Of a stretch of 64,000 nt of DNA, positions 23,481 to 31,499 are shown piece after piece. The position numbers and the translations under genes are program-made. Numbering within the stretch: the first letter of the stretch is position 1; each line of letters starts with the position of its first letter. Under the pieces are notes generated by a model, which had not been told where the DNA came from, did not search any database, and saw only the letters and a list, made by a program, of their open reading frames with translations. The stretch is from Natrinema altunense (lineage in GTDB: Archaea; Halobacteriota; Halobacteria; Halobacteriales; Natrialbaceae), in NCBI RefSeq assembly GCF_000731985.1, contig NZ_JNCS01000002.1, positions 248,001 through 312,000 of the forward strand, in the 5' to 3' direction.

Positions 23481-24332
23481 ATGACCGACGCACAACTACG
23501 GGATCGAGTGGACGAGGTATTGAACCAGGCCGCCGCGTCGAGCAGTTCGATCGTCGCCGACGACGGCTCGGCTAGCGAGGGCGAGTCCCCCGAGATGACC
23601 CTGCTCGAGACCGCCGAGGAAGCGAACGAGCTACTCGAGACGGCCGACCCCGCCGCCCTGCTCGCAGCGGTGGGGCTGGACACGCTCGCGGACGGAACCG
23701 AACCGGAGTCGATTCCGGAGGCCATTGCTCGGGGCGACCAGGAGACCCTCAAGGACCTGCGGCGGTTGCTTCACCTCGCGAAACTCGCCGACCGGGCGAA
23801 CGACCGCGATCTCGAGGCGACTGCCGACGGGCTTCGGGAGACGATCGGTGACCGTGAGACAGCCGGGAGGACGGACGCGGACACCACAGCGGATGCGGAA
23901 ACGACGGCATCCGGAGGCGACACGGCGGAGGAGACGTCCGACGACCTCGGGGATCGACTCCGCTCGTCGATGCGGTCCTCCGTCGAGCGGTTCGGCGACG
24001 ATGTCGTGCAACTCAGAGAACGACTCGAGTCCGCGAGTGAGGGGGCCGCCCGCAGCGACACGTCGGCGGCCGATGGGACGGCTGCCGACGCTGGGTCCGC
24101 GGACGAGAGCGGTACCGAAGAAGCGGCGGACGAAGCGGAAGCGGCAGACGAGGAAGAAACGGTGGGCGAAGCGAAAGACGAAGGGATTCTCGGATCGGGG
24201 CTCGGCGGCGACCGGACTCGCGGAACGTCGGGCGGTCCGAGCCGCCATTCGACGATGGCACCGCCCCCGTCCGAGCGGGCTGACATGCGGGGGGTCACAC
24301 GTCACTCGACGATGCCGGACAAGCACGGGTAG
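23481..24332 (+). CDS. Acidic protein with C-terminal RHSTM repeats (cassette protein 4)
   Basis: Function is unknown. The start at 23481 (MTDAQLRDRVDEVLNQAA) is chosen over a GTG eight codons earlier because it has a typical N-terminus. Residues 1-110 look folded and helical (LLAAVGLDTLADGTEPESIP, then DLRRLLHLAKLADRAN). Residues 120-260 are acidic and low in complexity, broken by a helix, LGDRLRSSMRSSVERFGDDV. The end is basic and contains RHSTM twice, 19 residues apart (SRHSTMAPPPSERADM, then RHSTMPDKHG), a probable short recognition motif. It is the last intact gene of the acidic cassette. Confidence 0.75.
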   Translation: MTDAQLRDRVDEVLNQAAASSSSIVADDGSASEGESPEMTLLETAEEANELLETADPAALLAAVGLDTLADGTEPESIPEAIARGDQETLKDLRRLLHLAKLADRANDRDLEATADGLRETIGDRETAGRTDADTTADAETTASGGDTAEETSDDLGDRLRSSMRSSVERFGDDVVQLRERLESASEGAARSDTSAADGTAADAGSADESGTEEAADEAEAADEEETVGEAKDEGILGSGLGGDRTRGTSGGPSRHSTMAPPPSERADMRGVTRHSTMPDKHG

Positions 24333-24430
24333 CGGATCGGGTCGGCCTCGAGCGAGAACGACGCAGCCGGAACCACGGACAGGCCATCTCCCGCCGAAGC
24401 CGTCTCCAGACTTTCGTCGACGAGTCGTGT

Positions 24431-24795
24431 ATGGCAAGACACGTTAGCGAGCGGCAGGTCCGTCACTGGCTGGACGAGACGGCGATCCAGAACGTGACGT
24501 CCAACGCCGACGAGGATACCGACCTCAACATCCAGGTCGAACTCTCACGGCTTCCGGTCCACGTCATCGAAGAAGACGAGTTCGGACCGTTCGAATCGTC
24601 GATCGAAGCGGATTCGACACGTTCCTCGACGAGGACGGTGCGTCCTGCCAGTTGGGCGAGGCGGAGACGGGACAGGTAGAGTATCGGATCTATCCCGACG
24701 CCGCCACCTAGCAGGCCCTGATAGACGGACTCATGGCGATCGCGACGGCCATGCGGGACCTCTAGAACGTCGTAGTCGCCGTGGCGGGTAATTGA
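24431..24795 (+). pseudogene. Frameshifted remnant of a small haloarchaeal protein gene
   Basis: The first 55 codons from 24431 (MARHVSERQVRHWLDETAI, later LSRLPVHVIEEDEFGPF) read as a normal protein, then the frame turns into Arg/Ser-rich nonsense. Sensible coding resumes in another frame from about 24601 (FDTFLDEDGASCQLGEAETG, then QVEYRIYPDAAT). It is then broken by TAG at 24709 and again by TAG at 24763, with coding-like sequence between them (QALIDGLMAIATAMRDL), and ends at TGA 24793-24795. One frameshift plus two stops indicates decay. The intact parent may have been a DUF2299/YbjN-like protein; this is uncertain. It may once have belonged to the acidic cassette. Confidence 0.7.
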
Positions 24796-24835
24796 ATTCC
24801 ATTACGCGTTCGCCCGCAGTGGATCCTCGAGAGCG

Positions 24836-24876
24836 GTTCATAACCGTCAACGGATACGATGAACGGTACGTTTATA
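24836..24876 (+). promoter_or_regulatory. tupA promoter with GTTCAT/ATGAAC dyad
   Basis: A TATA-like TTTATA at 24871-24876 lies 28 nt before the ATG at 24904, fitting a leaderless transcript. Just upstream, GTTCAT (24836-24841) and ATGAAC (24859-24864) form an inverted repeat over 29 bp. This could be the operator for the ModE-like regulator encoded at the end of this operon. Confidence 0.5.
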
Positions 24877-24903
24877 CGCCCGTATTCCATCGTTGTTCCC
24901 AAT

Positions 24904-25821
24904 ATGGAATATCGACGGAGGGCGCTACTCGGGGCGAGTGCCGCGGGGATTGCCGCGGCCGTCGGGGGCTGTCTCGGATCGGACGCCGAGGGTGAGGGAT
25001 CGATCGCCGGGGAGGAACTCGCGCTCGCGACGACGACCAGCACGGAAGCGACGGGACTGCTCGACGAGATCAACGCGGCGTTCGAGGAGCGCTTCGGGAC
25101 GCGCGTCGCGGCCAACGCGGAAGGGACGGGGGCCGCGATCCGCTCGGCTCGAGACGGGAACGCCGACGTCATTCTGGTCCACGCCCGTTCGCGCGAGGAC
25201 GAGTTCATGCAGGAGGGCTATGGCGTCAACCGGCGGGACCTGATGTTCAACGATTTCGTGATCGTCGGCCCGAGCGACGATCCGGCGGGTGCAGGCGACG
25301 CTGGGGGGGCGGCGGCCGCCTTCGACGCCATCGCGAGTGCGCAAGCGCCGTTCGTCTCTCGCGGAGACGAATCCGGGACGCACACGAAAGAGCTCGTCAT
25401 CTGGGAGCACGCGGACAACGAACCCGGCGGCGAGTGGTATCAGAGCCTCGGTCAGGGGATGGGCGAGACGCTGACCCACGCCAACGAGGCCGGGGCCTAC
25501 ACGCTCGCGGATCGAGGGACGTACCTCTCGCGGGACGATATCGACCTCGAGATTCTGGTTCAAGGCCCGATCGAGGACGGGCCGGCGTTGCTCGCGAACC
25601 CGTACGGGATCATGGCGGTCAACCCCGAGATCCACTCGAACGTCAACTACCAGCTCGCGATGACCTACATCGGCTTCGTTACGAGCCCCGAGGGACAGGA
25701 GATCATCGCGGAGTTTACGGCGAACGGGGAACAGTTGTTCTATCCCGAGGCGCTGTCCGCGGAACCGAACTTCCAGCAGTACGTGCCGGAGGGATGGCAG
25801 CCGGACTCCGCGGACGACTGA
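24904..25821 (+). CDS. tupA: Tungstate-type ABC transporter substrate-binding lipoprotein
   Basis: This secreted lipoprotein captures tungstate (or molybdate) for import. The start at 24904 gives a signal peptide with [20 protein letters not shown] and the lipobox GGCLGS, so the mature N-terminus is Cys 23 or close to it; the RRR pair suggests Tat export, usual in haloarchaea. TupA features include [47 protein letters not shown] and [13 protein letters not shown]. The permease and ATPase follow immediately. Specificity is inferred from the TupA pattern; sulfate/molybdate binding proteins look different. Confidence 0.9.
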   Translation: MEYRRRALLGASAAGIAAAVGGCLGSDAEGEGSIAGEELALATTTSTEATGLLDEINAAFEERFGTRVAANAEGTGAAIRSARDGNADVILVHARSREDEFMQEGYGVNRRDLMFNDFVIVGPSDDPAGAGDAGGAAAAFDAIASAQAPFVSRGDESGTHTKELVIWEHADNEPGGEWYQSLGQGMGETLTHANEAGAYTLADRGTYLSRDDIDLEILVQGPIEDGPALLANPYGIMAVNPEIHSNVNYQLAMTYIGFVTSPEGQEIIAEFTANGEQLFYPEALSAEPNFQQYVPEGWQPDSADD

Positions 25822-25857
25822 CACAGCCGCCACCAGACCGGCTCCGGGGACGTACCA

Positions 25858-26529
25858 ATGCCAATCGATGCCCTCTCCGATCCGACCTACCTCCGAAGCG
25901 TTATCCGGCTATCGCTAACGGTCAGTCTGCTCGCAGTCCTGCTGAGCACCGCCGTGAGCCTCCCGATCGCCTTCGCCGTCGGGTTCGCGGACTTCCGGGG
26001 AAAGCGGTTCGTCACCGCCGTCATCAACACTGGCATGGGGTTTCCGAGCGTCGTCGTCGGGCTCCTCGTCTGGTACGCTCTTTCGAACCGAGGCCCGCTG
26101 GGAACGCTGAACCTCATCTATACCCCGGAGGCCATGATCATTTCGCAACTCGTGCTCGCCACACCGGTGATCACCGGCGTCGCCCTCTCGGCGGTCGAGA
26201 GCGTCGACGACGCCGTCCGAGACGCAGCCTACGGGATCGGCGGGACTCGAGCGGACGTCGCTCTCATCACGCTCAAGGAGGCTCGGTACGGCGTCATCAC
26301 CGGGATTCTCGCGGGCTTCGGCCGCGCGATCAGCGAGGTCGGCTCCGTTCTCATCGTGGGCGGCAACATCGCCTACGCCGACGGGACCTCGAAAACCCGG
26401 ACGCTGACGACCGCGATCCAGTTCGAGGTCCGGAAAGGCGAGTTCGAGACGGCGCTGATCCTCGGTGCCGTGTTGCTCGTCCTCGTGTTGCTCGTCAACG
26501 GGGTCGTCCTGCGACTCGGGGGGCGATGA
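25858..26529 (+). CDS. tupB: Tungstate-type ABC transporter permease
   Basis: This 223-residue inner-membrane protein has about five membrane spans. It contains the ABC permease loop (EAA motif region) around [20 protein letters not shown], with the conserved Gly, then [16 protein letters not shown], typical of the TupB branch. It follows tupA by 36 nt. It would form the channel through which the oxyanion passes, energised by the downstream ATPase. There is no odd feature. Confidence 0.9.
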   Translation: MPIDALSDPTYLRSVIRLSLTVSLLAVLLSTAVSLPIAFAVGFADFRGKRFVTAVINTGMGFPSVVVGLLVWYALSNRGPLGTLNLIYTPEAMIISQLVLATPVITGVALSAVESVDDAVRDAAYGIGGTRADVALITLKEARYGVITGILAGFGRAISEVGSVLIVGGNIAYADGTSKTRTLTTAIQFEVRKGEFETALILGAVLLVLVLLVNGVVLRLGGR

Positions 26530-26578
26530 CCGTGCGAGCGCACCCCGTCGACCCGTCCACGACCGCGGTGAGACGGCC

Positions 26579-27382
26579 ATGAACTTCGAACTCGAGCGTG
26601 CGTCTTACGGCGTCGACGGGACGCCCATTCTGACCGACATCTCGCTGGCCGTCGGCGCGGGCGAGGTCGTGACAGTGATTGGCCCGTCGGGGGCCGGCAA
26701 GTCAACGCTCTTGCGGCTGGCTGCCCTATTCGAGCGACCGACCGACGGTGCGGTCCGCTGTGACGGGACGGAGCCGTGGTCGCTCCCGCGAGGCGATCGC
26801 CTCGCGCTCCGGCGGCGAATCGGGGTCGTCTTCCAGCAGGCGAGCCTGTTCGAGACCTCGGTGGCGCGCAACGTCGACGCCGGTCGGCGGATTCGTCGGC
26901 CGTGGTCCAGCCGGCTCCGGGGCTTCGCCGAACGGCTCACGGCCCGCTGGATTCACGGGTCGCCGACGGTCGACGATCGGACGCTCGAGGCCCTCGAACT
27001 CGTCGGTCTTAGGGACGAGTGGGACCGAGACGCGGCGTCGCTGTCGGGCGGGGAGGCCCAGCGGGTCTCGTTCGCCCGTGCGCTCGCACCCCGCCCGGAA
27101 CTGCTCGTCCTCGACGAGCCGACGTCCGATCTCGACCCGCGGAACACGGCCATCCTCGAGCGGGCGATCGGGCGGGCGCGCGACCGCGATCACGGCGTGT
27201 TGCTCGCGACCCACGACATGCACCAGGCCGAGCGGATCTCGGATCGGGTCGCCTTCCTGCTCGATGGCGAACTGGTCGAGATCGGCCCGCCCGAGCGGGT
27301 GTTCGAGGAGCCGCGGGACGAACGGACCGCGCGGTTCGTCCGCGGCGATCTGCTGTACGATGAAAACGAACTTCTCGTCTGA
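26579..27382 (+). CDS. tupC: Tungstate-type ABC transporter ATP-binding protein
   Basis: The ATPase subunit of 267 residues has Walker A GPSGAGKSTLLRLAALFERP, a Q-loop at GVVFQQASLFETSVARNV, the ABC signature LSGGEAQRVSFARALA, Walker B ELLVLDEPTSDLDPRNT and the H-loop in LLATHDMHQAERISD. A short insertion (RIRRPWSSRLRGFAERLTAR) lies between the Q-loop and signature. The start at 26579 gives MNFELERASYGVDG; a longer frame overlaps tupB and is unlikely. About 50 nt separate it from tupB. Confidence 0.92.
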   Translation: MNFELERASYGVDGTPILTDISLAVGAGEVVTVIGPSGAGKSTLLRLAALFERPTDGAVRCDGTEPWSLPRGDRLALRRRIGVVFQQASLFETSVARNVDAGRRIRRPWSSRLRGFAERLTARWIHGSPTVDDRTLEALELVGLRDEWDRDAASLSGGEAQRVSFARALAPRPELLVLDEPTSDLDPRNTAILERAIGRARDRDHGVLLATHDMHQAERISDRVAFLLDGELVEIGPPERVFEEPRDERTARFVRGDLLYDENELLV

Positions 27383-27445
27383 CCGCGAAGGGGGACTCGA
27401 GAACCCCGCCGGCCTCGGCGGGACTCCCACCGGCGACCGATACCC

Positions 27446-28228
27446 ATGGAAAAGGAGTTCGACCCCTACCTGCGGATCGACGACGTGAGCGTCGACCGCA
27501 GCGACATCGCGATGTTACGCGCGATCGACGACCGTGGCTCGCTGTCGGGCGCGGCGGCGGCCCTCGAACGCTCGTACCCGCGCCTCCAGCAGCGCGTGGT
27601 CGAACTCGAGGCGGCGGCCGGACCGTTAGTCGAGCGGACCCGGGGCGGGGCCGACGGCGGCGGGAGCTCCTTGACGGAGACCGCCAGGGACCTGCTGGCG
27701 CGATTCGATCGGCTGGTCGCGGCCTACGAAGGCGTCGCCCGCGTCGACGAGACGGTGCTCACGGGACCGGTCGTCGACCGCGACGGTGAACTCGCGACCG
27801 TCGAAACCGGTGCCGGCGACGTGCTGGCTGTCGTCCCGACCGACGCCGCCACTGCGTCCGTGACGATCCGATCTGACGCGGTCAGTTTGCACGCGCCGAC
27901 GGACGTCCCCCGAGCCGAGGGGACGAGCGTCCGGAACCGATTTTCGGGGACCGTCTCGTGGCTCGAGACCGGCGACGCGGTCGCGAGAGTGGGCGTCGAA
28001 CTCGCGGACGGGGACAGTGGGGACGACGGCGTTGGTCGGGACGACGAGGATCGAAGTGGCGTCGGGAACGTCGGCCACGGGGACGGCGACGCGGGGAGCG
28101 ACCTCGTGGCGCTGGTCACGCGGCGGAGCGTCGCGGCGTTGGGACTCGAGCCGGGGCGGTCGATCGTCGCTTCGGTAAAGGCGACGGCGGCGCGGGGCGT
28201 CGCGAGGGACGAACGGACCGAAGAGTGA
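27446..28228 (+). CDS. ModE/LysR-type N-terminal HTH and TOBE-like regulator
   Basis: This is probably the oxyanion-sensing regulator of the transporter operon. Residues about 15-85 form a ModE-like winged helix (AMLRAIDDRGSLSGAAAALE and RLQQRVVELEAAAGPLVERT). Residues about 100-190 contain a TOBE-like oxyanion-binding region (VTIRSDAVSLHAPTDV and SGTVSWLETGDAVARVGVEL). An Asp/Gly-rich insertion of about 30 residues precedes the last strand and helix (LVALVTRRSVAALGLEPG). It lies 63 nt after the ATPase gene on the same strand. Whether it senses tungstate or molybdate cannot be told from sequence. Confidence 0.85.
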   Translation: MEKEFDPYLRIDDVSVDRSDIAMLRAIDDRGSLSGAAAALERSYPRLQQRVVELEAAAGPLVERTRGGADGGGSSLTETARDLLARFDRLVAAYEGVARVDETVLTGPVVDRDGELATVETGAGDVLAVVPTDAATASVTIRSDAVSLHAPTDVPRAEGTSVRNRFSGTVSWLETGDAVARVGVELADGDSGDDGVGRDDEDRSGVGNVGHGDGDAGSDLVALVTRRSVAALGLEPGRSIVASVKATAARGVARDERTEE

Positions 28229-28307
28229 GCGACGGCACACGCAACCGCAGTAGGTCGTCACCGTTCCGATCCCCAACGCTTTCTCGCGGGGACTCGTATC
28301 GACGCGC

Positions 28308-28730
28308 ATGTACGACTCCATTCTGGTCGCGACCGACGGGAGCGAAGCCGCGGCGACCGCGGTCGAGCACGCGATCGCGCTCGCGGACCGATTCGACGCG
28401 TCGTTGTACGGCATCGCCGTCGTCGACGAGCGGACCGCGTACGATACCGGCATCGTCGATCCCGACGAGGCGCGACGGCACCTCGAAGAGCGCGCGGCGG
28501 CCCGGCTCGAGACCCTCGAGTCGACTGCGACAGCGGCCGAGGTGACCGTCGAGACGGCGGTTCGAGCGGGCGTCCCCCACGAGGAAATCCTCGAGTACGC
28601 GGCCGAACGGGACGCGAGCGCGATCGTGCTCGGTTCTCGCGGCCGGTCGTCGTTCAAGGGGGCGTTGCTCGGCAGTACCGTCGACAGGGTCGTCCGGACC
28701 GCGGATCGGCCGGTACTGGTCGTCGGCTAG
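28308..28730 (+). CDS. Universal stress protein (UspA family)
   Basis: This 140-residue nucleotide-binding protein has the usual start MYDSILVATDGSEAAATAVE and the closing ATP-binding motif AIVLGSRGRSSFKGALLGST, VDRVVRTADRPVLVVG (G-2x-G-9x-G-S/T type). It probably acts as a dimer. It is 79 nt after the ModE-like gene and 50 nt before another Usp-like gene. Its link to acetate metabolism is positional only. Confidence 0.92.
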   Translation: MYDSILVATDGSEAAATAVEHAIALADRFDASLYGIAVVDERTAYDTGIVDPDEARRHLEERAAARLETLESTATAAEVTVETAVRAGVPHEEILEYAAERDASAIVLGSRGRSSFKGALLGSTVDRVVRTADRPVLVVG

Positions 28731-28780
28731 CCGGTGTCACGGACCGAACGTTTACCTCGCCTGTCGTGTGACGTAGTCGT

Positions 28781-29281
28781 ATGTCACTGCTCGTTCCCTT
28801 CGACGGGTCGGAACTGGCGACGCGAGCGCTCGAGCGGGCGTCGACGTTCGGCGACTTACTCGACGAGGAGATCGTCGTTCTGACGGTGATTCCGGACGAC
28901 GCCGACTACGCGCGGGATCGAGGTTGGATCACGCAGGGCGAGCCGTTCGATACGGAAGCGATCGCCGCGGGGATGCAGCGCCGTGCCGACGAGGTCGCAC
29001 CGGAGGCGACGGTCCGGACCGAGCGGGTCAGTTCGGACGAGCCGACCGCGACGTCGACGACGAACGTCGTCCGCGAGATACGACGCGTCGCCGCCGATAT
29101 CGAGGCATCGGTCGTGTTCATCGGCTCGGAGAACGCGGGCTCGGTCATCGCGCCACAGTCGAGCGTCGGCGGGCCGGTCGCGAGCGATCACCGCTACGAC
29201 GTCTACGTCGTTCGCGCACCCGGACACGAGGTCGATCCCGAGGAGATCGCCGACATCGATTCGACGCAGGACGGCCTCTGA
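28781..29281 (+). CDS. Universal stress protein-like, divergent ATP loop
   Basis: This 166-residue Usp-fold protein starts MSLLVPFDGSELATRALERA. It lacks a clear GxxG-N9-G(S/T) ATP motif; the equivalent region reads VVFIGSENAGSVIAPQSSVG, so it may belong to the non-ATP-binding group. It ends in a short acidic tail. A TATA-like GTTTACC lies about 30 nt upstream (near 28750). It directly precedes the first acetyl-CoA synthetase gene with a 102-nt gap. Confidence 0.85.
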   Translation: MSLLVPFDGSELATRALERASTFGDLLDEEIVVLTVIPDDADYARDRGWITQGEPFDTEAIAAGMQRRADEVAPEATVRTERVSSDEPTATSTTNVVREIRRVAADIEASVVFIGSENAGSVIAPQSSVGGPVASDHRYDVYVVRAPGHEVDPEEIADIDSTQDGL

Positions 29282-29348
29282 TCGGCGCGAGGACCGCCCC
29301 GGGGCGGCCGGGTACGACCTGACCACTGCACGGCGATTCGGAGGAACG

Positions 29349-29354
29349 TTTATT
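29349..29354 (+). promoter_or_regulatory. TATA-like box of first acs gene
   Basis: TTTATT at 29349-29354 lies 30-35 nt before the ATG at 29384, consistent with an archaeal promoter and a leaderless or near-leaderless mRNA. Confidence 0.5.
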
Positions 29355-29383
29355 CCCCTGACCATCCACGGTTCGGACGAGAC

Positions 29384-31384
29384 ATGGTCGATCGGAACGG
29401 GTGGGGTCGAGACGCGTCCACGTCGATCGGCACCACCCACACCCCACCCGAGTCGTTCGTCGAGCAGGCGAACGTCTCGGACCCGGGCGTCCACGACGAG
29501 TTCGAGGCGAACTGGCCGGACTGTTGGGAGCGTGCGGCCGCCCTCCTCTCGTGGGACGAGCCCTACGAGACGGTCCTCGCGGACGGGGACGCGCCCTTCT
29601 ATCGCTGGTTCGCCGACGGACGACTCAACGCCTCGTACAACTGCCTAGACCGGCACCTCGAGTCGGGGCGGAAGAACCACGCCGCGATCCGCTGGGAGGG
29701 CAAACAGGGCGAGCGCCGAACCTACACTTACCGGGACCTTTACGTCGAGGTCAACGAGTTCGCGGCGGCTCTGCGGGACCGCGGCGTCGAGGAAGACGAC
29801 GTCGTGACGATCTACCTGCCGATGATCCCGGAGCTGCCGATCGCGATGCTCGCTTGCGCCCGGATCGGCGCGCCCCACAGCGTCGTCTTCGCCGGGCTCT
29901 CGTCGGACGCGCTCGCGACGCGGATGGACGCCGCCGACAGCGAGTATCTGGTCACCTGCGACGGCTACTACCGACGGGGTGATGCGTTCAACCAGAAGAG
30001 CAAGGCGGACAACGCCCGCATCGCGCTCGAACAGGACGTTCGAACCGTCGTCGTCGATCGGCTCGGCGACGACCTGCCCCACGTCCTCGGCGACGACGAG
30101 TGGGACTACCACGACCTCCGCGACGAGTTCGCGGGCGAGACCGTCGCGCCGGTCTCCCGGGACGCCGAAGATATGCTGTTCCTGATGTACACCTCGGGAA
30201 CGACCGGTGAGCCGAAAGGCGTCGTTCACTCGACGGGCGGCTACCTCGCCCACGTCGCGTGGACGAGCCACGCCGTCCTCGACGTCAAGCCCGCCGATAC
30301 CTACTGGTGTGCCGCCGACATCGGGTGGATCACCGGGCACTCCTATATCGTCTACGGCCCCCTCGCGCTCGGGACGACGACGGTGATGTACGAGGGGACG
30401 CCGGACTATCCCGACCGGGATCGGCTCTGGGAGATCGTCGACCGCAACGCCGTCGACGTCTTCTACACCGCGCCGACGGCGATCCGCGCGTTCATGAAGT
30501 GGGGGTCGGACTACCCCGACGACCACGATCTGTCCTCGCTGCGCCTGCTCGGGACGGTCGGCGAACCGATCAGCCCGCGCCCCTGGAACTGGTATCGCGA
30601 ACACATCGGCGGCGGGGACTGCCCGGTCGTCGACACCTGGTGGCAGACCGAAACCGGCGCGGTGACGATCTCCACGCTCCCCGGCATCGACGAGATGAAG
30701 CCCGGGTCCGCCGGGCCGCCGCTGCCGGGGATCGACGCCCGGGTCGTCGACGAGGCCGGTGACGACGTCGCACCCGGCGAGACCGGCTACCTCACGATCG
30801 GCCGGCCCTGGCCCGGGATGGCCCGGACGCTGTACGACAACGACGAGCGCTTCGTCGCGGAGTACTGGCAGCGGTTTTCCGAACCCGCGTCCGACGACTG
30901 GCGCTACTTCAGCGGCGACACGGCCCGCGTCGACGAGGACGGCTACATCACCGTTCTCGGGCGGGTCGACGACGTGATCTCGGTCTCGGGCCACCGGCTG
31001 GGAACCGTGGAGATCGAGAGCGCGATCGCCGACGCCGACGGCGTCGCCGAGGCCGCCGTCGTCGGCCGCTCGAGCGAGACCGGCGAGACCGACATCTACG
31101 CCTACGTCAGCACGGAGCGCGGGCACGACTCCGGCCGGGAGATCCGACGGGCGATCCGCGACAACGTCGAGTCCGCGATCGGGCCGATCGCCCGACCCGA
31201 AGCGGTGATCTTCACCCCGGAACTCCCCAAGACGCGGTCGGGCAAGATCATGCGCCGCCTGCTCGAGGACGTCGCCAACGGCGAGGAACTGGGCGACACC
31301 TCGGCGCTTCGCAATCCCGAGATCGTCGGCGAGATCCAGGCCGAGATCGGCGACGAGGACGATCGCGAGGACGCGGACCGGTAG
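29384..31384 (+). CDS. acs: Acetyl-CoA synthetase (first copy)
   Basis: This enzyme converts acetate, ATP and CoA to acetyl-CoA through acetyl-AMP. The 666-residue protein has the Acs N-terminal block (ESFVEQANVSDPGVHDEF), the AMP-binding loop LFLMYTSGTTGEPKGVVHST, WCAADIGWITGHSYIVYGPL, VDTWWQTETGA and the C-terminal catalytic lysine region PKTRSGKIMRRLLEDV (the site regulated by acetylation in other organisms). The Trp in WWQTE limits the pocket to short acids such as acetate. It precedes a bat-like regulator, and a second Acs follows that. An extra 20-residue N-terminal stretch is variable. Confidence 0.95.
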   Translation: MVDRNGWGRDASTSIGTTHTPPESFVEQANVSDPGVHDEFEANWPDCWERAAALLSWDEPYETVLADGDAPFYRWFADGRLNASYNCLDRHLESGRKNHAAIRWEGKQGERRTYTYRDLYVEVNEFAAALRDRGVEEDDVVTIYLPMIPELPIAMLACARIGAPHSVVFAGLSSDALATRMDAADSEYLVTCDGYYRRGDAFNQKSKADNARIALEQDVRTVVVDRLGDDLPHVLGDDEWDYHDLRDEFAGETVAPVSRDAEDMLFLMYTSGTTGEPKGVVHSTGGYLAHVAWTSHAVLDVKPADTYWCAADIGWITGHSYIVYGPLALGTTTVMYEGTPDYPDRDRLWEIVDRNAVDVFYTAPTAIRAFMKWGSDYPDDHDLSSLRLLGTVGEPISPRPWNWYREHIGGGDCPVVDTWWQTETGAVTISTLPGIDEMKPGSAGPPLPGIDARVVDEAGDDVAPGETGYLTIGRPWPGMARTLYDNDERFVAEYWQRFSEPASDDWRYFSGDTARVDEDGYITVLGRVDDVISVSGHRLGTVEIESAIADADGVAEAAVVGRSSETGETDIYAYVSTERGHDSGREIRRAIRDNVESAIGPIARPEAVIFTPELPKTRSGKIMRRLLEDVANGEELGDTSALRNPEIVGEIQAEIGDEDDREDADR

Positions 31385-31499
31385 CGTTTCGCGGATTTCA
31401 CGGACGCGAAACAGGTTACGCACCGGCTGCCGACGCTCTACCCGATTCCCTCTCATAGCCGCCCGCGATAGACGATACAATTATGTTCGCGTCCCCAGA

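Noticed and set aside
24709-24765. TAG codons read as pyrrolysine
   Set aside because: No pylT or pylS in the window, and a frameshift upstream already marks the gene as broken.
29645-31480. 611-codon minus-strand ORF
   Set aside because: Mirror of the acs coding frame, with no motif of its own.
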